A DNA stretch of 64,000 bases from Actinoalloteichus hoggarensis (GCF_002234535.1 NZ_CP022521.1:186001-250000), one strand, 5' to 3'. Shown: positions 34,255 through 48,856, numbered from the stretch's first letter. Made by a program: numbers and translations. The notes: generated by a model from the sequence alone, not told the origin.

Positions 34255-34967
34255 CCGGCGGCGAGCGGACCGATCGCGAGATGCCCGGTCGTGAGCGGCC
34301 CGACCGTGCGGAGTCCTGCGGCCCGCAGGCCGAGCAGTCCTGCGGCGGGGACGCGCCGTGGCCCGCCGGGACGCCCGCCCGGCTGGTCGACACCGTGCTA
34401 GGACGGCCGCCGAGACTCGGCTCGGTCCGGGTGGCGGCGGTCGACGGGCCGTCCGGGTCGGGGAAGTCGACGCTGGCGGACGCGATGGTCGCCGAGTCAC
34501 GGGCCCGCGGCGTCGTCACGGGCCTGGTGCGCTCGGACCATTTCGCCACCTGGACCGAGCCCGCGAGCTGGTGGCACCGGCTCGAACACGAGGTGCTGGT
34601 CCCGCTGCGGGCGGGCCGGGCGGGCGGCTACCGGCCCGTCGAATGGACGGTGTCGGGGCCGAGGCTCGGCGGTCCGGTCCGGGTCGAGGTCCCCGAGGTG
34701 CTGGTTCTCGAGGGCGTCACCACGGGACGGCGGGCCGCCGCGGGACTGCTGTGTCTACTGGTCTGGGTCTGCTGGGGTGACGAAGGGCACAGACGTGAGC
34801 GGGCGGTGGCCAGGGACGGCGAGTCGATCCGTGTGCCCCTGCTCGGCTGGCAGCGCTTCGAGCGCGCCTGGTTCGCCGAGGATCGGCCGTGGGAGCGTGC
34901 GGACGTCCTCCTCACGGACGGCGGCCCGCCTGGACTGCAAGCCACAGCCGATCATCACTGTGAGTGA
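34251..34967 (+). CDS. uridine kinase-like P-loop protein
   Basis: The 238-residue protein starts at a GTG overlapping the recR stop (GTGA). After a roughly 55-residue variable N-terminus comes a P-loop [19 protein letters not shown] (about residues 61-79), then [25 protein letters not shown] and [20 protein letters not shown]. This matches actinobacterial uridine/cytidine kinase-like ATPases of the AAA_18 or Udk type. The first-product assignment to uridine is by family resemblance only; some relatives are of unknown substrate. Confidence 0.75.
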   Translation: MTGGERTDREMPGRERPDRAESCGPQAEQSCGGDAPWPAGTPARLVDTVLGRPPRLGSVRVAAVDGPSGSGKSTLADAMVAESRARGVVTGLVRSDHFATWTEPASWWHRLEHEVLVPLRAGRAGGYRPVEWTVSGPRLGGPVRVEVPEVLVLEGVTTGRRAAAGLLCLLVWVCWGDEGHRRERAVARDGESIRVPLLGWQRFERAWFAEDRPWERADVLLTDGGPPGLQATADHHCE

Positions 34968-35011
34968 CGGCGACACGCGAATTCTGGTGGCATAGTTCAG
35001 CGTGTCGGGAT

Positions 35012-35026
35012 CGTGACCCGGTCACG
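35012..35026. promoter_or_regulatory. perfect palindrome upstream of the second oligopeptide ABC operon
   Basis: CGTGACC-C-GGTCACG is a 7-1-7 inverted repeat 72-86 bases upstream of the binding-protein start at 35098. It is a candidate operator; no regulator gene is adjacent. Confidence 0.4.
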
Positions 35027-35097
35027 CTACGGATCGGTAGTGCCCAAGGGTTATCGTCTGCGACCAACTGTGAGTTAGCCGAACACCGAGGTGCGTG

Positions 35098-36792
35098 ATG
35101 GCCACATCCCGAACGGCCCAGAGGTCGCGGCTCCTACGGCTGAGCGCCGTGGGCCTCGCCGGAGCCCTAGCCCTGTCCGCCTGCGCTGAGTCGGAGCGAG
35201 CCTCCGACGGTGACTCGAACGGCGGTACAGGCGACACATTCGTCTTCGGTGCCGCCGGAGCGCCCGCGCTGTTCGACCCGTTCTACGCCAGCGACGGCGA
35301 GACCTTCCGGGTCTCGCGGCAGATCTTCGAGGGCCTCGTCGGCTTCGAACCGGGCGGCGTGGACGTCGAGCCCGAGCTGGCAACCGACTGGGAGGCCTCG
35401 GACGACGGCCTCACGTGGACCTTCAACCTCGAGGAGGGCGTCACCTTCCACGACGGCACGCCCTTCAACGCCGAGGCGGTCTGCTTCAACTTCGACCGCT
35501 GGTACAACCAGGAGGGCACCGGGCAGAACCCGGCCATCTCCTACTACTGGAACAACACCTTCGGCGGCTTCTCCGACGGTGAGTCTCCGTCGCTGTTCGA
35601 GTCCTGCTCCGTGGAGGACGAGAGCACCGCGGTCATCCAGCTGACCAGGGCCACCGGCAAGTTCCCGTCGATCCTCGGGCTGCCCTCGTTCTCCATGCAG
35701 TCGCCCACCGCGCTGGAGGAGTACGACGCGAACAACGTCCAGGCCGAGGGCGACAGCTTCGTCTTCTCGGAGTACGCCCGTGAGCACCCGACCGGCACCG
35801 GTCCGTTCCAGTTCTCGTCTTACGACGAGGGCAACGCGACGATCGAGCTGACCCGCTACGCGGACTACTGGGACGCCGACGCCGCGGCGCAGATCGAGAA
35901 GCTGATCTTCCGGATCATCCCGGACGAGACCACCCGCCGCCAGGAGCTCCAGTCCGGCGGGATCGACGGCTACGACCTGCCGAACCCGGCCGACTACCAG
36001 ACGCTGCAGGACGGCGGCTTCCAGGTCGAGATCCGCGAGCCGTTCAACATCCTCTACCTGGGCATCTCCCAGAAGGAGAACGAATCGCTGCGTGACCTGC
36101 GGGTCCGGCAGGCCATCGCGCACGCCATCGACCGTGAGGAACTGGTCTCCTCGACCATGCCCGCGGGGGCCGAGGTCGCGACCCAGTTCTACCCGGAGTC
36201 GGTGGAGGGCTACGCCGACGACGTGCAGACCTACGAGTACGACCCCGAGCTGGCCGAGTCGCTGCTCGCCGAGGCGGGCGCGTCCGACCTGACGGTGGAG
36301 TTCAACTGGCCCACCGAGGTCACCCGCCCGTACATGCCGAACCCGCAGACCATCTTCAACGCGATCTCCGAGGACCTGGAGGCCGTCGGCATCACCGTCG
36401 AGGCCGTCAGCAGCCCGTGGAACGGCGGCTACATCGAGGCGACCAACCAGGGCAACGCCCAGCTCTTCCTGCTCGGCTGGACCGGCGACTACAACACCGC
36501 CGACAACTTCATCGGCACCTTCTTCACCGAGCTGGAAGGCCAGTTCTACACCGGTGAGTCCGAGGGCGGCGCGGAGCTGTCCGAGGCTCTGCAGGCCGCC
36601 GACGCCGAGCCGGACGCCGATGCCCGCGCGGCGCTCTACGAGGACATCAACCGCAACATGATGTCCGACTGGCTGCCGTCGATCCCGCTGTCGCACTCGC
36701 CGCCCGCGATCGTCGTCGGGCCGAACGTCGAGGGCTTGATCACCAGTCCGCTCACGGCGGAGGAGTTCAACACCATCACCGTGACCGAGTAG
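35098..36792 (+). CDS. peptide-type ABC transporter substrate-binding lipoprotein
   Basis: The 564-residue SBP_bac_5 protein has a signal sequence rich in Arg/Ser and a lipobox LSAC (Cys about residue 29). The mature part contains LATDWEASDDGLTWTFNLEE, VTFHDGTPFNAEAVCFNFDR, RDLRVRQAIAHAIDREELV and LFLLGWTGDYNTADNFIGTF, typical of DppA/OppA. GTG at 35095 is directly followed by ATG at 35098; either may initiate. It begins a complete five-gene importer operon ending at 40924, unrelated in sequence detail to the importer at 11.6-16.6 kb, with no enzyme genes attached. Confidence 0.88.
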   Translation: MATSRTAQRSRLLRLSAVGLAGALALSACAESERASDGDSNGGTGDTFVFGAAGAPALFDPFYASDGETFRVSRQIFEGLVGFEPGGVDVEPELATDWEASDDGLTWTFNLEEGVTFHDGTPFNAEAVCFNFDRWYNQEGTGQNPAISYYWNNTFGGFSDGESPSLFESCSVEDESTAVIQLTRATGKFPSILGLPSFSMQSPTALEEYDANNVQAEGDSFVFSEYAREHPTGTGPFQFSSYDEGNATIELTRYADYWDADAAAQIEKLIFRIIPDETTRRQELQSGGIDGYDLPNPADYQTLQDGGFQVEIREPFNILYLGISQKENESLRDLRVRQAIAHAIDREELVSSTMPAGAEVATQFYPESVEGYADDVQTYEYDPELAESLLAEAGASDLTVEFNWPTEVTRPYMPNPQTIFNAISEDLEAVGITVEAVSSPWNGGYIEATNQGNAQLFLLGWTGDYNTADNFIGTFFTELEGQFYTGESEGGAELSEALQAADAEPDADARAALYEDINRNMMSDWLPSIPLSHSPPAIVVGPNVEGLITSPLTAEEFNTITVTE

Positions 36793-36832
36793 ATCAGCTC
36801 CGACACCGAACCCCACCACAAGAGGCGAACGC

Positions 36833-37843
36833 GTGCTCCGATACACCGTTCGGCGGCTGGCTCAGCTGGTGCTGGTCATCGCCGTGCTCTCGGTGCTGCT
36901 GTTCGGCTGGCTTCGGATCCTCCCGGGAGGGCCTGTCTCGGCCCTCCTGGGAGACCGATCCACCCCCGAATCCGCAGCGCAGCTTCGAACCGAGCTGGGC
37001 CTGGACCAGCCGATCTTCGTGCAGTACTTCAGCTTCCTGGAACGTGCCTTCACCGGGAACTTCGGCACCTCGACCGGCGTTCAGCGCGGCGTGCCCGCTT
37101 TAGAGGTCTTCCTCCAGCGGTTCCCCGCCACGCTCGAACTGTCGTTCATGGCGATCCTCATCGCGATCGCGGTGGGCATCCCGGTCGGGTACCTCGCCGC
37201 GCGTCGGCGGGGCGGCCTGCTGGACAACCTGAGCGTCGGCTGGTCGCTGATCGGCATCGCGGTGCCCGTGTTCTTCCTGGCATTCCTGTTCAAGTGGATC
37301 TTCGCCGTGGAGCTGGGCTGGCTGCCCGCCTCCGGGAGGCAGAGCACGGGACTCGACGCGACCAGGATCACCGGGTTCTACATCCTCGACGGCCTGATGA
37401 CGAGGGAGTGGGACGCGGCATGGGATGCGTTCCTGCATCTGATCCTCCCCGCGATCGCGTTGTCGACCATCCCGTTCGCCGTGATCTTCCGGATCACCAG
37501 GGCGGCGGTGCTCGACGTGCTGGACGAGGACTACGTCCGCACGGCGCGGTCCAAGGGCCTGGCGAGTTCGGTGATCCGACGTCGCCACGTGCTGCGCAAC
37601 GCGATGCTGCCCGTGGTCACGACGATCGGTCTCCAGACCGGCGCGCTGCTCTCGGGAGCGGTGCTGACCGAGCGCGTGTTCAACATCTCCGGGCTCGGGC
37701 AGGCGTTGGCGCTGGGCTTCGAGCGTAAGGACTTTCCAGTGCTTCAGGTCGTGATCATCGCAGCGGCGATGGTGTACGTGCTGGTGAACCTGGTGGTCGA
37801 TCTGTCCTATGCGGCGATCGATCCCCGGATCAGGACGCGGTGA
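36833..37843 (+). CDS. ABC transporter permease, DppB type
   Basis: The 336-residue protein starts at a GTG with AAGAGGCGAAC upstream and opens LRYTVRRLAQLVLVIAVLSV. It has six helices, QYFSFLERAFTGNFGTS, the coupling helix YVRTARSKGLASSVIRRRHV and LTERVFNISGLG near the C-terminus. Its stop overlaps the next ATG (TGATG). Confidence 0.9.
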   Translation: MLRYTVRRLAQLVLVIAVLSVLLFGWLRILPGGPVSALLGDRSTPESAAQLRTELGLDQPIFVQYFSFLERAFTGNFGTSTGVQRGVPALEVFLQRFPATLELSFMAILIAIAVGIPVGYLAARRRGGLLDNLSVGWSLIGIAVPVFFLAFLFKWIFAVELGWLPASGRQSTGLDATRITGFYILDGLMTREWDAAWDAFLHLILPAIALSTIPFAVIFRITRAAVLDVLDEDYVRTARSKGLASSVIRRRHVLRNAMLPVVTTIGLQTGALLSGAVLTERVFNISGLGQALALGFERKDFPVLQVVIIAAAMVYVLVNLVVDLSYAAIDPRIRTR

Positions 37844-38778
37844 TGGCGATCGGAAACGCTCGCAAGGAGCGCATCGACTCTCTGGCCGAGGCGGGTCCCG
37901 CCGAGTCGGGCACCAGCCTGGCGGCCTCGGCGTGGCGGCGACTTCGTCGCAGCCCGACCTTCCTCGTCGGCGCCACGATCATCGGGCTCTTCGTGCTGCT
38001 GGCGCTGCTCGCACCGCTGCTGGCCCCGCACGATCCCGGTTCGCGGCTGCTCGCCGACCAGGTGTCGGCGGCGACGAACAGCATCCCGCCCGCGCAGGAC
38101 GGCCACCCGCTGGGCGGCGACCAGAACGGTCGGGACCTGCTGTCCCGACTGTTGCTCGGCTCGCAGCAGACGCTGCTGGTGGCGTTGTTCGCCACGTTGA
38201 TCGGCCTCGGCGGTGGTCTCACCCTCGGCACGCTGGCCGGCGCGTTCGGCGGCTGGGTCGACTCGCTGGTCATGCGGATCGTCGACGTGATGCTGTCGGT
38301 CCCGTCGCTGCTGCTGGCCGTGTCCATCGGCGCGCTGTTCGCGGGGCAGACGCAGTTCACGGTGATCCTGGCCGTGGCGATCGTGCAGATCCCGGTCTTC
38401 GCCCGGCTGCTGCGCGGCGCGATGCTCGCGCAGCGATCCAGCGACCACGTCCTCGCGGCGCGGGCCCTGGGCGTCAAGCGGGGCGCGATCGTGTTCCGAC
38501 ACATGCTGCCCAACGCGCTGGGCCCGGTGATCGTGCAGGCGACGCTCGTGCTGGCCGTCGCCATCATCGACGCCGCCGCGCTGTCCTTCCTCGGTCTCGG
38601 CGCGGCCAACGACGCCATCCCCGAGTGGGGACAGATGCTCGGCAGTGCGCAGACGGTCATCGACACACATCCACACCTGGCGTTCTATCCAGCGAGCTGC
38701 ATCATCCTGGTGGCGCTCGGCTTCACCCTCGTCGGTGAGTCGATGCGGGACGCGCTTGACCCGAAGAGGCGGCGGTAA
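37843..38778 (+). CDS. ABC transporter permease, DppC type
   Basis: The 311-residue protein has a cytoplasmic N-terminus, LRRSPTFLVGATIIGLFVLL as first helix, HPLGGDQNGRDLLSRLLLGS (the DppC landmark), the coupling motif VLAARALGVKRGAIVF and AIPEWGQML. The ATG at 37843 overlaps the preceding stop by 1 base, preferred over the GTG at 37840. Confidence 0.9.
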   Translation: MAIGNARKERIDSLAEAGPAESGTSLAASAWRRLRRSPTFLVGATIIGLFVLLALLAPLLAPHDPGSRLLADQVSAATNSIPPAQDGHPLGGDQNGRDLLSRLLLGSQQTLLVALFATLIGLGGGLTLGTLAGAFGGWVDSLVMRIVDVMLSVPSLLLAVSIGALFAGQTQFTVILAVAIVQIPVFARLLRGAMLAQRSSDHVLAARALGVKRGAIVFRHMLPNALGPVIVQATLVLAVAIIDAAALSFLGLGAANDAIPEWGQMLGSAQTVIDTHPHLAFYPASCIILVALGFTLVGESMRDALDPKRRR

Positions 38779-38780
38779 GG

Positions 38781-39776
38781 ATGGCACTGCTCGAAGTCCG
38801 TGACCTCTCCGTCACGTTCCAACGCAAGGGCGAGAAGCCCTTCACCGCGGTCGACGGCATCAGTTTCGACGTGGAGCCCGGCCAGACGGTCGGCCTGGTC
38901 GGCGAGTCGGGTTGCGGCAAGTCCGTCACCTCGCTGGCCATCATGGGTCTGCTGCCGGAGCGCGGCACGAAGGTCGGCGGCAGCGTCGAGTTCGAGGGCA
39001 CCGATCTGCTTCGGCTCAACTCCAGGCAGATGGACGAGCGGCGGGGCCGCGACCTGGGAATGGTCTTCCAGGACCCGCTCTCCTCGCTGAACCCGGTGGT
39101 CCCCATCGGGCTTCAGGTCACCGAGGTGCTGGAGCGTCACCGGGGCATGAGCCGCAAGGCGGCCAGGGTCGAGGCGACCGAACTGCTCGATCGGGTCGGC
39201 ATCCCCGACCCGACGCGCAGGCTCGACGAGTTCCCGCATCAGCTCTCCGGCGGCATGCGGCAGCGCGGACTCATCGCGATCGCGCTGGCCTGCAAGCCGC
39301 GGCTGCTGATCGCCGACGAGCCGACCACCGCCCTCGACGTCACCATCCAGGCGCAGATCCTGTCGCTGCTGGCCGAACTGGTCCGCGACACCGGGACCGC
39401 GCTGATCATGATCACGCACGACCTGGGCGTCGTCGCGGGCCTCTGCGACGAGGTGAACGTCCTCTACGGCGGCCGGATGGTCGAGCGCGCGGGCAGGCAC
39501 CGGCTGTTCGCCGAGCCGAGGCATCCCTACACCTCCGGGCTGCTCGCCTCCATCCCTCGGCTGGACTCGTTGAAGGGGGAGCGACTGACCCCCATCGAGG
39601 GTTCGATGGCGGACAACCTGCCGTGGCACTCCGCCTGTGCCTTCGCCCCGCGCTGCCCGAATCGGCTGGACGTCTGCGAGCAGGACTCGCCCGCGATGGA
39701 GTCCGACGAGGATCGACTGCTGCGCTGCCACAACCCGATCAAGCGGCGGACCGAGAAGCAGGAGGCGGCCCGATGA
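38781..39776 (+). CDS. ABC transporter ATP-binding protein, DppD type
   Basis: The 331-residue ATPase has Walker [11 protein letters not shown] (about residues 40-49), [13 protein letters not shown], the signature [17 protein letters not shown], Walker [14 protein letters not shown] and MITHDLGV. Unlike the shorter ATPases of the catabolic-locus importer, it keeps the C-terminal oligopeptide-type extension with Cys residues ([17 protein letters not shown]), which in some homologues holds an iron-sulfur cluster. Confidence 0.9.
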   Translation: MALLEVRDLSVTFQRKGEKPFTAVDGISFDVEPGQTVGLVGESGCGKSVTSLAIMGLLPERGTKVGGSVEFEGTDLLRLNSRQMDERRGRDLGMVFQDPLSSLNPVVPIGLQVTEVLERHRGMSRKAARVEATELLDRVGIPDPTRRLDEFPHQLSGGMRQRGLIAIALACKPRLLIADEPTTALDVTIQAQILSLLAELVRDTGTALIMITHDLGVVAGLCDEVNVLYGGRMVERAGRHRLFAEPRHPYTSGLLASIPRLDSLKGERLTPIEGSMADNLPWHSACAFAPRCPNRLDVCEQDSPAMESDEDRLLRCHNPIKRRTEKQEAAR

Positions 39777-40924
39777 GCCCTGCCGACACCACCGCCGACA
39801 CCACCGCCGCCGAGCAGCCGGATGTGCTGGTCTCCGTGGAGGACCTGAAGGTCCACTTCCCGATCAAGCGCGGCATGATCCTGGACCGCACCGTCGGCTA
39901 TGTCTACGCGGTCGACGGCGTGGACCTGACGATCCGCCGTGGCGAGACCTACGGCCTGGTGGGGGAGTCCGGCTGCGGGAAGTCCACCCTCGGCAGGGCG
40001 CTGCTGCGGCTGGTGGACGAGACCACCGGGAGCGTCGTCTTCGACGGCACCGATCTGTCCACGCTCAAGGGCGAGCCGCTTCGGCGGATGCGCAAGCGGA
40101 TGCAGATGGTGTTCCAGGACCCGCTGTCCTCGCTCGACCCTCGTCAGTCGGTCGAGTCGATCCTCGTGGAGGGCCTGCGGGCCCACGGCCTCGACAAGGA
40201 CCGCGAGGAGACGAGCAGTCGGCTGCGAAGCCTGCTCAAGGCCGTCGGGCTGCCTGAGAGCGCGCTGCGGAAGTATCCGCACGAGTTCTCCGGCGGGCAG
40301 CGGCAGCGGATCGGCATCGCCCGTGCGCTGACGGTCAACCCGGATCTGATCGTGGCCGACGAGCCCGTCTCGGCGCTGGACGTCTCGGTGCAGGCCCAGG
40401 TGATCAACCTGCTCGGCGACCTGCAGCAGGAGTTCGGCCTGACCTACCTGGTGATCGCGCACGACCTGGCCGTCGTGCGGCACATCTCGGATCGGGTCGG
40501 CGTGATGTATCTGGGCGGAATCGTCGAGGAGGCCACCTCCGACGCGCTCTACACCGAACCGCTGCATCCGTACACCCGTGCGCTGCTCTCGGCGGTCCCG
40601 GTGCCCGATCCGGCGTTGGAGGATCGGCGGGAGCACATCCTGCTCTCCGGCGATCTGCCGTCGCCCGCCGCTCCGCCCAGCGGCTGTCGTTTCCACACTC
40701 GGTGTCCGTGGCGGCAGGAGACGCGGTGTGACACCGAGCGTCCCGTCCTGCGGGAGCTGACGCCCGGCCATCGGGTGGCGTGCCACTTCGCGGAGGACAT
40801 CCGGGACGGCAGGATCGGGCGGCATGAGGTGACGGCCGAGGCGGTCGATCCCGATCTCGCCACCGGTTCGACCGATTCGCCGTTCGGGCCCGCCTCGGTC
40901 ACCGAGGCGCTGGATCACCCGTGA
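39773..40924 (+). CDS. ABC transporter ATP-binding protein, DppF type
   Basis: The 383-residue ATPase begins with a short Thr/Asp/Ala repeat ([10 protein letters not shown]), then [16 protein letters not shown], Walker [52 protein letters not shown] and VIAHDLAV. The C-terminal Cys motif [18 protein letters not shown] is present, and an additional roughly 50-residue acidic tail follows. Its ATG overlaps the dppD-like stop by 4 bases. It is the last gene of the operon, followed by a UUCG-loop hairpin. Confidence 0.9.
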   Translation: MSPADTTADTTAAEQPDVLVSVEDLKVHFPIKRGMILDRTVGYVYAVDGVDLTIRRGETYGLVGESGCGKSTLGRALLRLVDETTGSVVFDGTDLSTLKGEPLRRMRKRMQMVFQDPLSSLDPRQSVESILVEGLRAHGLDKDREETSSRLRSLLKAVGLPESALRKYPHEFSGGQRQRIGIARALTVNPDLIVADEPVSALDVSVQAQVINLLGDLQQEFGLTYLVIAHDLAVVRHISDRVGVMYLGGIVEEATSDALYTEPLHPYTRALLSAVPVPDPALEDRREHILLSGDLPSPAAPPSGCRFHTRCPWRQETRCDTERPVLRELTPGHRVACHFAEDIRDGRIGRHEVTAEAVDPDLATGSTDSPFGPASVTEALDHP

Positions 40925-40957
40925 CGAGCTGATCGCAGCCGTCCGGCGCGGACGAGA

Positions 40958-40989
40958 GACGCCCGGCCCGATTCGTCGGGTCGGGCGTC
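40958..40989 (+). terminator. terminator after the second oligopeptide ABC operon
   Basis: A 14-bp stem with one G-U pair (40958-40971 with 40976-40989) is capped by a TTCG tetraloop, 33 bases after the stop. Confidence 0.8.
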
Positions 40990-41065
40990 CGCCGTGTCCG
41001 GGGTTCGCGCTGCCGCAGGCGGCCTCAGCGCCTGGTGTGTCGCCGGGAGGCGAGCATCCGAATAG

Positions 41066-41299
41066 TCAGGAGAGCACCTGACACGCCTCGGCGGCGACGA
41101 CCTTCTGGGCGTCGGAGGCGCGTTCGAGGGCCTGGGCCAGGCCGACGGCGTCCGCCGGGCCCAGGACGGCGGTCTCGCCGGGCGGCGTCACGACCGCCAC
41201 GCGGTCACCCAGCACGAGGACGGTGAGCTGCCGGTCTCGCCCCGAGGCGTCCGAGCAGTCGACCCACCAGCGCAGTGTCTCGTCCGGTCCGGCGTTCAT
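41066..41299 (-). CDS. small conserved-looking protein of unknown function
   Basis: The 77-residue product is MNAGPDETLRWWVDCSDASG, then a beta-rich middle (RQLTVLVLGDRVAVVTPPGE) and an Ala-rich helix with a Cys near the C-terminus. The ATG at 41299 has GGAGA with 5-base spacing; an ATG at 41314 would add MNGDG. No signal peptide or membrane helix is present. It lies downstream of leuA on the same strand but is separated from it by a hairpin. No function can be assigned. Confidence 0.6.
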   Translation of the reverse strand: MNAGPDETLRWWVDCSDASGRDRQLTVLVLGDRVAVVTPPGETAVLGPADAVGLAQALERASDAQKVVAAEACQVLS

Positions 41300-41419
41300 G
41301 CCGTCTCCATTCATCGCTAGTAGGGCCGGGATAACCTGAATTGTATTCACAGTACTGGCGTCCGGTTTCACGGCGATCGTTCGGCCGGTGCCCGACGGAT
41401 GCCGACCCGCCGCCTCGGT

Positions 41420-41448
41420 CGGCGCCGTGACCCGCGGGGCGCCGACGT
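41420..41448 (-). terminator. possible terminator after leuA
   Basis: GTCGGCGCC and GGCGCCGAC form a perfect 9-bp stem (41420-41428 with 41440-41448) with an 11-base loop, 100 bases beyond the leuA stop on the minus strand. Confidence 0.45.
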
Positions 41449-41547
41449 CGAACAGCGGGGCGGATCGTGCCCCGGCCCGCCCCGACTCGACCTGCCGGGG
41501 CGGGAGAAAGGCGCCGTCGCCGGGCGTCGGCGTCGACCGATTCCGCC

Positions 41548-44626
<3,079 letters not shown>

Positions 44627-44829
44627 CAGGGAGTCCTTCCTGCTCAGGGTTGTCGCCGGTCAGGGTAGCGATGCTCGAGCCCGGGCGACGACGTCGTTCA
44701 CCCGGTGGAATCCGGCGGGCCGTTCTCCACCCGCGCCCGCCGCGAACATCCGCGCGAACGGCCCCCGGCGGCCCGGCCGGGAGGCCCGCCTGTGCCGAGC
44801 CTTCGAGGACGCTCGCGGGTCGTCGAGAC

Positions 44830-46086
44830 TCAGATCGCGTACGGCCAGGCCACGAGCGCATAGGCGCCGAACCACGAGCCGGCCAGCGCGGCGGCCGCCA
44901 CGACCGCCACCGCCGTGCCGGGTCGGCGCCTGCCGAGGCCTAGCGCGACGGGGATCAACAGGGTGAACGCGGGCAGCAGCAGCCGTGCCTTGGAGTTCAT
45001 CAGTCCGTTCGAGCCGAGATCCATGACCAGCACGCCCGCCCCGTAGACCACCAGCGGCCAGGGCAGGCGCATCCGCACGGCGACCACGGTGGAGACCACC
45101 CCCGCGATCAGGAGGGCGACCGTGCCGACCTCCAGCACGGACTGGCCGCTCGCGAGCACCTCCGTGGTGAAGCGCAGCGTCGCCGCGCCGCCGTCGAAGC
45201 GGGAGTCCCAGCCCGCCTGCTGCACGTCGAACCAACCGGTCGGGGAGCCGGTGCGCACGGCGACCCAGCCGAGATAGCCGAGCATCCCCAGCGGGGCGAG
45301 CAGCCCCGCGACCCAGGGCCGCCACCCGTCCCGGCGATGCAGCACCGCGACCAGCGCCGCCAGCCCGACGGCCAGGATCAGGGCGGCGGCGGTCGGCCGG
45401 ACCAGTCCCGTCGCGGCACAGCACAGGCCCGCGAGCAGCCAACGGCGTTCCACGACGCCGACGAGCGCCCAGGCCGCCAGCGCGCAGAACAACGCCTCGG
45501 AGTACGCCATCGACAGCGCGATCGACAGCGGGGTGCAGGTGAAGAGCGCCACCAGGATCAGCCCGACGCGGCGCGAGTCGGACACCGAGGCGGCCAGCCG
45601 CATCAGCGCATAGGCGCAGGCCACCCCGCTCAGCAGGCTCACCAGCAGCGCGGCCGGGACGGCCTCGCCGCCCGGGACGGCGTCCAACAGCCGGACCAGG
45701 GCCGGATAGCCGGGGAAGAACGCCGTGGAGGTGTCCTCGGTGCGACGACCGAAGGCGTCGTACAGGTCCGGCGAGACGTCGGAGTACCCCCGGGTGGCGA
45801 TGCTCAGGTACCACTGGCCGTCCCACGAGGTGCGCGCGTCGATCGGTGACACTCCGTGTCGATCAGCCGCCCAGCCGAGGACGATCAGGCCCAGCTGGCG
45901 AAGTGCGAGGTAGACCACAGCGGGCGCCGCGAGCACCGCGAGCCGGGCCGTTCGGGGATGCGTCGCGGCCCAGTCGGCGAGCCGCGCGGCGATCGACGGT
46001 CTTGCCTGCTCAGACCCCCGGCCGTGCGAGGGGTCCGAACGTGCGTCCTCGGCCGTCGACGTGGCGGACAAGCCGGTCCTCCCCAA
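44830..46086 (-). CDS. PIG-V-like integral membrane mannosyltransferase
   Basis: The 418-residue GT-C-fold membrane protein has about 10 helices. The first extracytoplasmic loop contains ARTSWDGQWYLSIATRGY (about residues 87-104), with the Asp expected for GT-C catalysis, followed by TAFFPGYPALVRLLD. This matches the actinobacterial mannosyltransferase family related to GPI mannosyltransferase II (PIG-V). Such enzymes use polyprenyl-phosphate mannose to glycosylate lipids, glycans or secreted proteins. It is monocistronic and upstream, divergently, of ask. The acceptor is unknown. Confidence 0.8.
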   Translation of the reverse strand: MGRTGLSATSTAEDARSDPSHGRGSEQARPSIAARLADWAATHPRTARLAVLAAPAVVYLALRQLGLIVLGWAADRHGVSPIDARTSWDGQWYLSIATRGYSDVSPDLYDAFGRRTEDTSTAFFPGYPALVRLLDAVPGGEAVPAALLVSLLSGVACAYALMRLAASVSDSRRVGLILVALFTCTPLSIALSMAYSEALFCALAAWALVGVVERRWLLAGLCCAATGLVRPTAAALILAVGLAALVAVLHRRDGWRPWVAGLLAPLGMLGYLGWVAVRTGSPTGWFDVQQAGWDSRFDGGAATLRFTTEVLASGQSVLEVGTVALLIAGVVSTVVAVRMRLPWPLVVYGAGVLVMDLGSNGLMNSKARLLLPAFTLLIPVALGLGRRRPGTAVAVVAAAALAGSWFGAYALVAWPYAI

Positions 46087-46257
46087 GGTCGGTTGATCGG
46101 GGGGTCAAGGCTAGTCGGAGCCCTGGGAACTCGGGTTATCCGTGAATTCTCTGTAGGCTGACCTGGCAGCGGAGCGACCTCGCGGGGGCTCGATGCTGTT
46201 GTCATCGAGTCGACGTCCGGGGTCGCATCAAGGCTGATCTTCAGGAGGTTCGAAGAC

Positions 46258-47523
<1,266 letters not shown>

Positions 47524-47531
47524 GAGGAGCA

Positions 47532-48629
47532 GTGAACACTCCGGTGACACAGACGACGGGCGACGACACGAGACGACCGACGCTGGCCATCGTCGGCGCG
47601 ACCGGTGCCGTCGGCTCGGTGATGATCGACATTCTCGACGGCCGCGAGTCGGTGCCGTGGGGGGAGATCCGGCTGATCGCCTCGGCGCGCTCGGCCGGGA
47701 AGAAGATCACGGTGCGCGGGCGTGAACTGACGGTGCGGGCACTGGCCCCGGAGGTCTTCGACGGCGTCGACGTCGCGTGCTTCGACGTGCCGGACGAGAT
47801 CTCGGCCGAGTGGGCGCCCGTGGCGGCGGCGCGCGGCGCGGTGGCGGTGGACAACTCTGGTGCCTTCCGGATGGACCCGGAGGTGCCGCTGGTGGTGCCC
47901 GAGGTCAACGTGGACGACGTCGCGCGGCGGCCGAAGGGCATCATCGCCAACCCCAACTGCACCACGCTGTCGATGATGGCCGCGATGGGCGCGCTGCACC
48001 GGGAGTTCGGGCTCCGGGAACTGGTCGTGGCGTCGTACCAGGCGGTCTCCGGCGCGGGTCAGGCAGGCGTCGACCGGCTGTACGCGGAGCTCGCCGCGGT
48101 GGCGGGCAAGGACGTCGGCGTCCGCGCGGGTGACGTGCGGGAGGCGTTGACCGCCGCGGGCCTCGTGCAGGCCGACTCGCCGTTCCCGGCGCCGTTGGCG
48201 CTCAACGTCGTGCCGTGGGCGGGCTCGCTCAAGGACGACGGCTGGGCGTCGGAGGAGATCAAGGTCCGCAACGAGTCGCGCAAGATCCTGGGCATCCCCG
48301 ATCTGAAGGTCTCGGCGACCTGTGTCCGGGTGCCCGTGGTGACCACGCACTCGGTGGCGGTGCATGCCGTGTTCGAGCGTCCGGTGACGGTGGCCCAGGC
48401 TCGCGAGGTCTTCGACGCGCAGCCGACGGTCGTGCTGCTGGACGATCCGGAGAACGGCGTCTACCCGACTCCCGCCGACGTCGTCGGCGGCGACCCGACC
48501 TATGTGGGGCGCATCCGGCAGGCGCTGGACTTCCCGAACGCGCTCGACTTCTTCGTCTGCGGCGACAATCTGCGCAAGGGCGCCGCCCTCAACACCTACG
48601 AGATCGCGGAGCAGGTCGTGGCGGGCTGA
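47532..48629 (+). CDS. asd: aspartate-semialdehyde dehydrogenase
   Basis: The 365-residue protein has the NADP loop [47 protein letters not shown], the catalytic Cys in ANPNCTTL (about residue 143) and CVRVPV with the active-site His further on (TTHSVAVHA). GTG at 47532 follows GAGAGGAGC; GTG at 47520 would overlap the ask stop and is an alternative. It reduces aspartyl phosphate to the semialdehyde, the step after ask in the same operon. A strong hairpin ends the transcript. Confidence 0.94.
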   Translation: MNTPVTQTTGDDTRRPTLAIVGATGAVGSVMIDILDGRESVPWGEIRLIASARSAGKKITVRGRELTVRALAPEVFDGVDVACFDVPDEISAEWAPVAAARGAVAVDNSGAFRMDPEVPLVVPEVNVDDVARRPKGIIANPNCTTLSMMAAMGALHREFGLRELVVASYQAVSGAGQAGVDRLYAELAAVAGKDVGVRAGDVREALTAAGLVQADSPFPAPLALNVVPWAGSLKDDGWASEEIKVRNESRKILGIPDLKVSATCVRVPVVTTHSVAVHAVFERPVTVAQAREVFDAQPTVVLLDDPENGVYPTPADVVGGDPTYVGRIRQALDFPNALDFFVCGDNLRKGAALNTYEIAEQVVAG

Positions 48630-48656
48630 TCTTCGCCGCGTCTCCTCCTCTGCTGG

Positions 48657-48684
48657 TCGGCCGCCGGGTTCTCCCGGCGGCCGA
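48657..48684 (+). terminator. terminator of the ask-asd operon
   Basis: A perfect 12-bp stem (48657-48668 with 48673-48684) closes the TTCT loop, 27 bases after asd. Confidence 0.85.
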
Positions 48685-48814
48685 TCCCGTCTTCGGGGGC
48701 GGACCCGGGCCCGGGCCGTCCGCCGGCAGGGTTCGGGCCGCCGGGGTTTCGGACCGCACGGCTCCGGGCCGCTCGACGCCCGTCTGGCGCCTGAAACAGA
48801 TCGGAACCGACCAA

Positions 48815-48838
48815 TTTCTTGACTTATTCCAGTTTAGC
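48815..48838. promoter_or_regulatory. FurA-type operator/promoter of furA-katA
   Basis: An AT-rich block with TTGACTTATTCCAGTTTAGC lies 18-42 bases before the furA start. It closely resembles the mycobacterial furA-katG operator core TTGACTNATTCCAG, and the AT content contrasts sharply with its surroundings. It implies autoregulation and peroxide induction of the operon (inference from the motif). Confidence 0.75.
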
Positions 48839-48856
48839 TGGTGGACTGTCCTCCGT

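Noticed and set aside
34251-34967. Considered as a second RecR-operon repair protein
   Set aside because: The P-loop and following motifs match nucleoside kinase-like ATPases, and overlap with recR reflects genome packing rather than shared function.
44717-44764. GGGCCGTTC/GAACGGCCC inverted repeat considered as a terminator of the nitroreductase/mannosyltransferase region
   Set aside because: The 30-base loop is too long for a convincing intrinsic terminator, and the position does not fit the 3' end of either gene.
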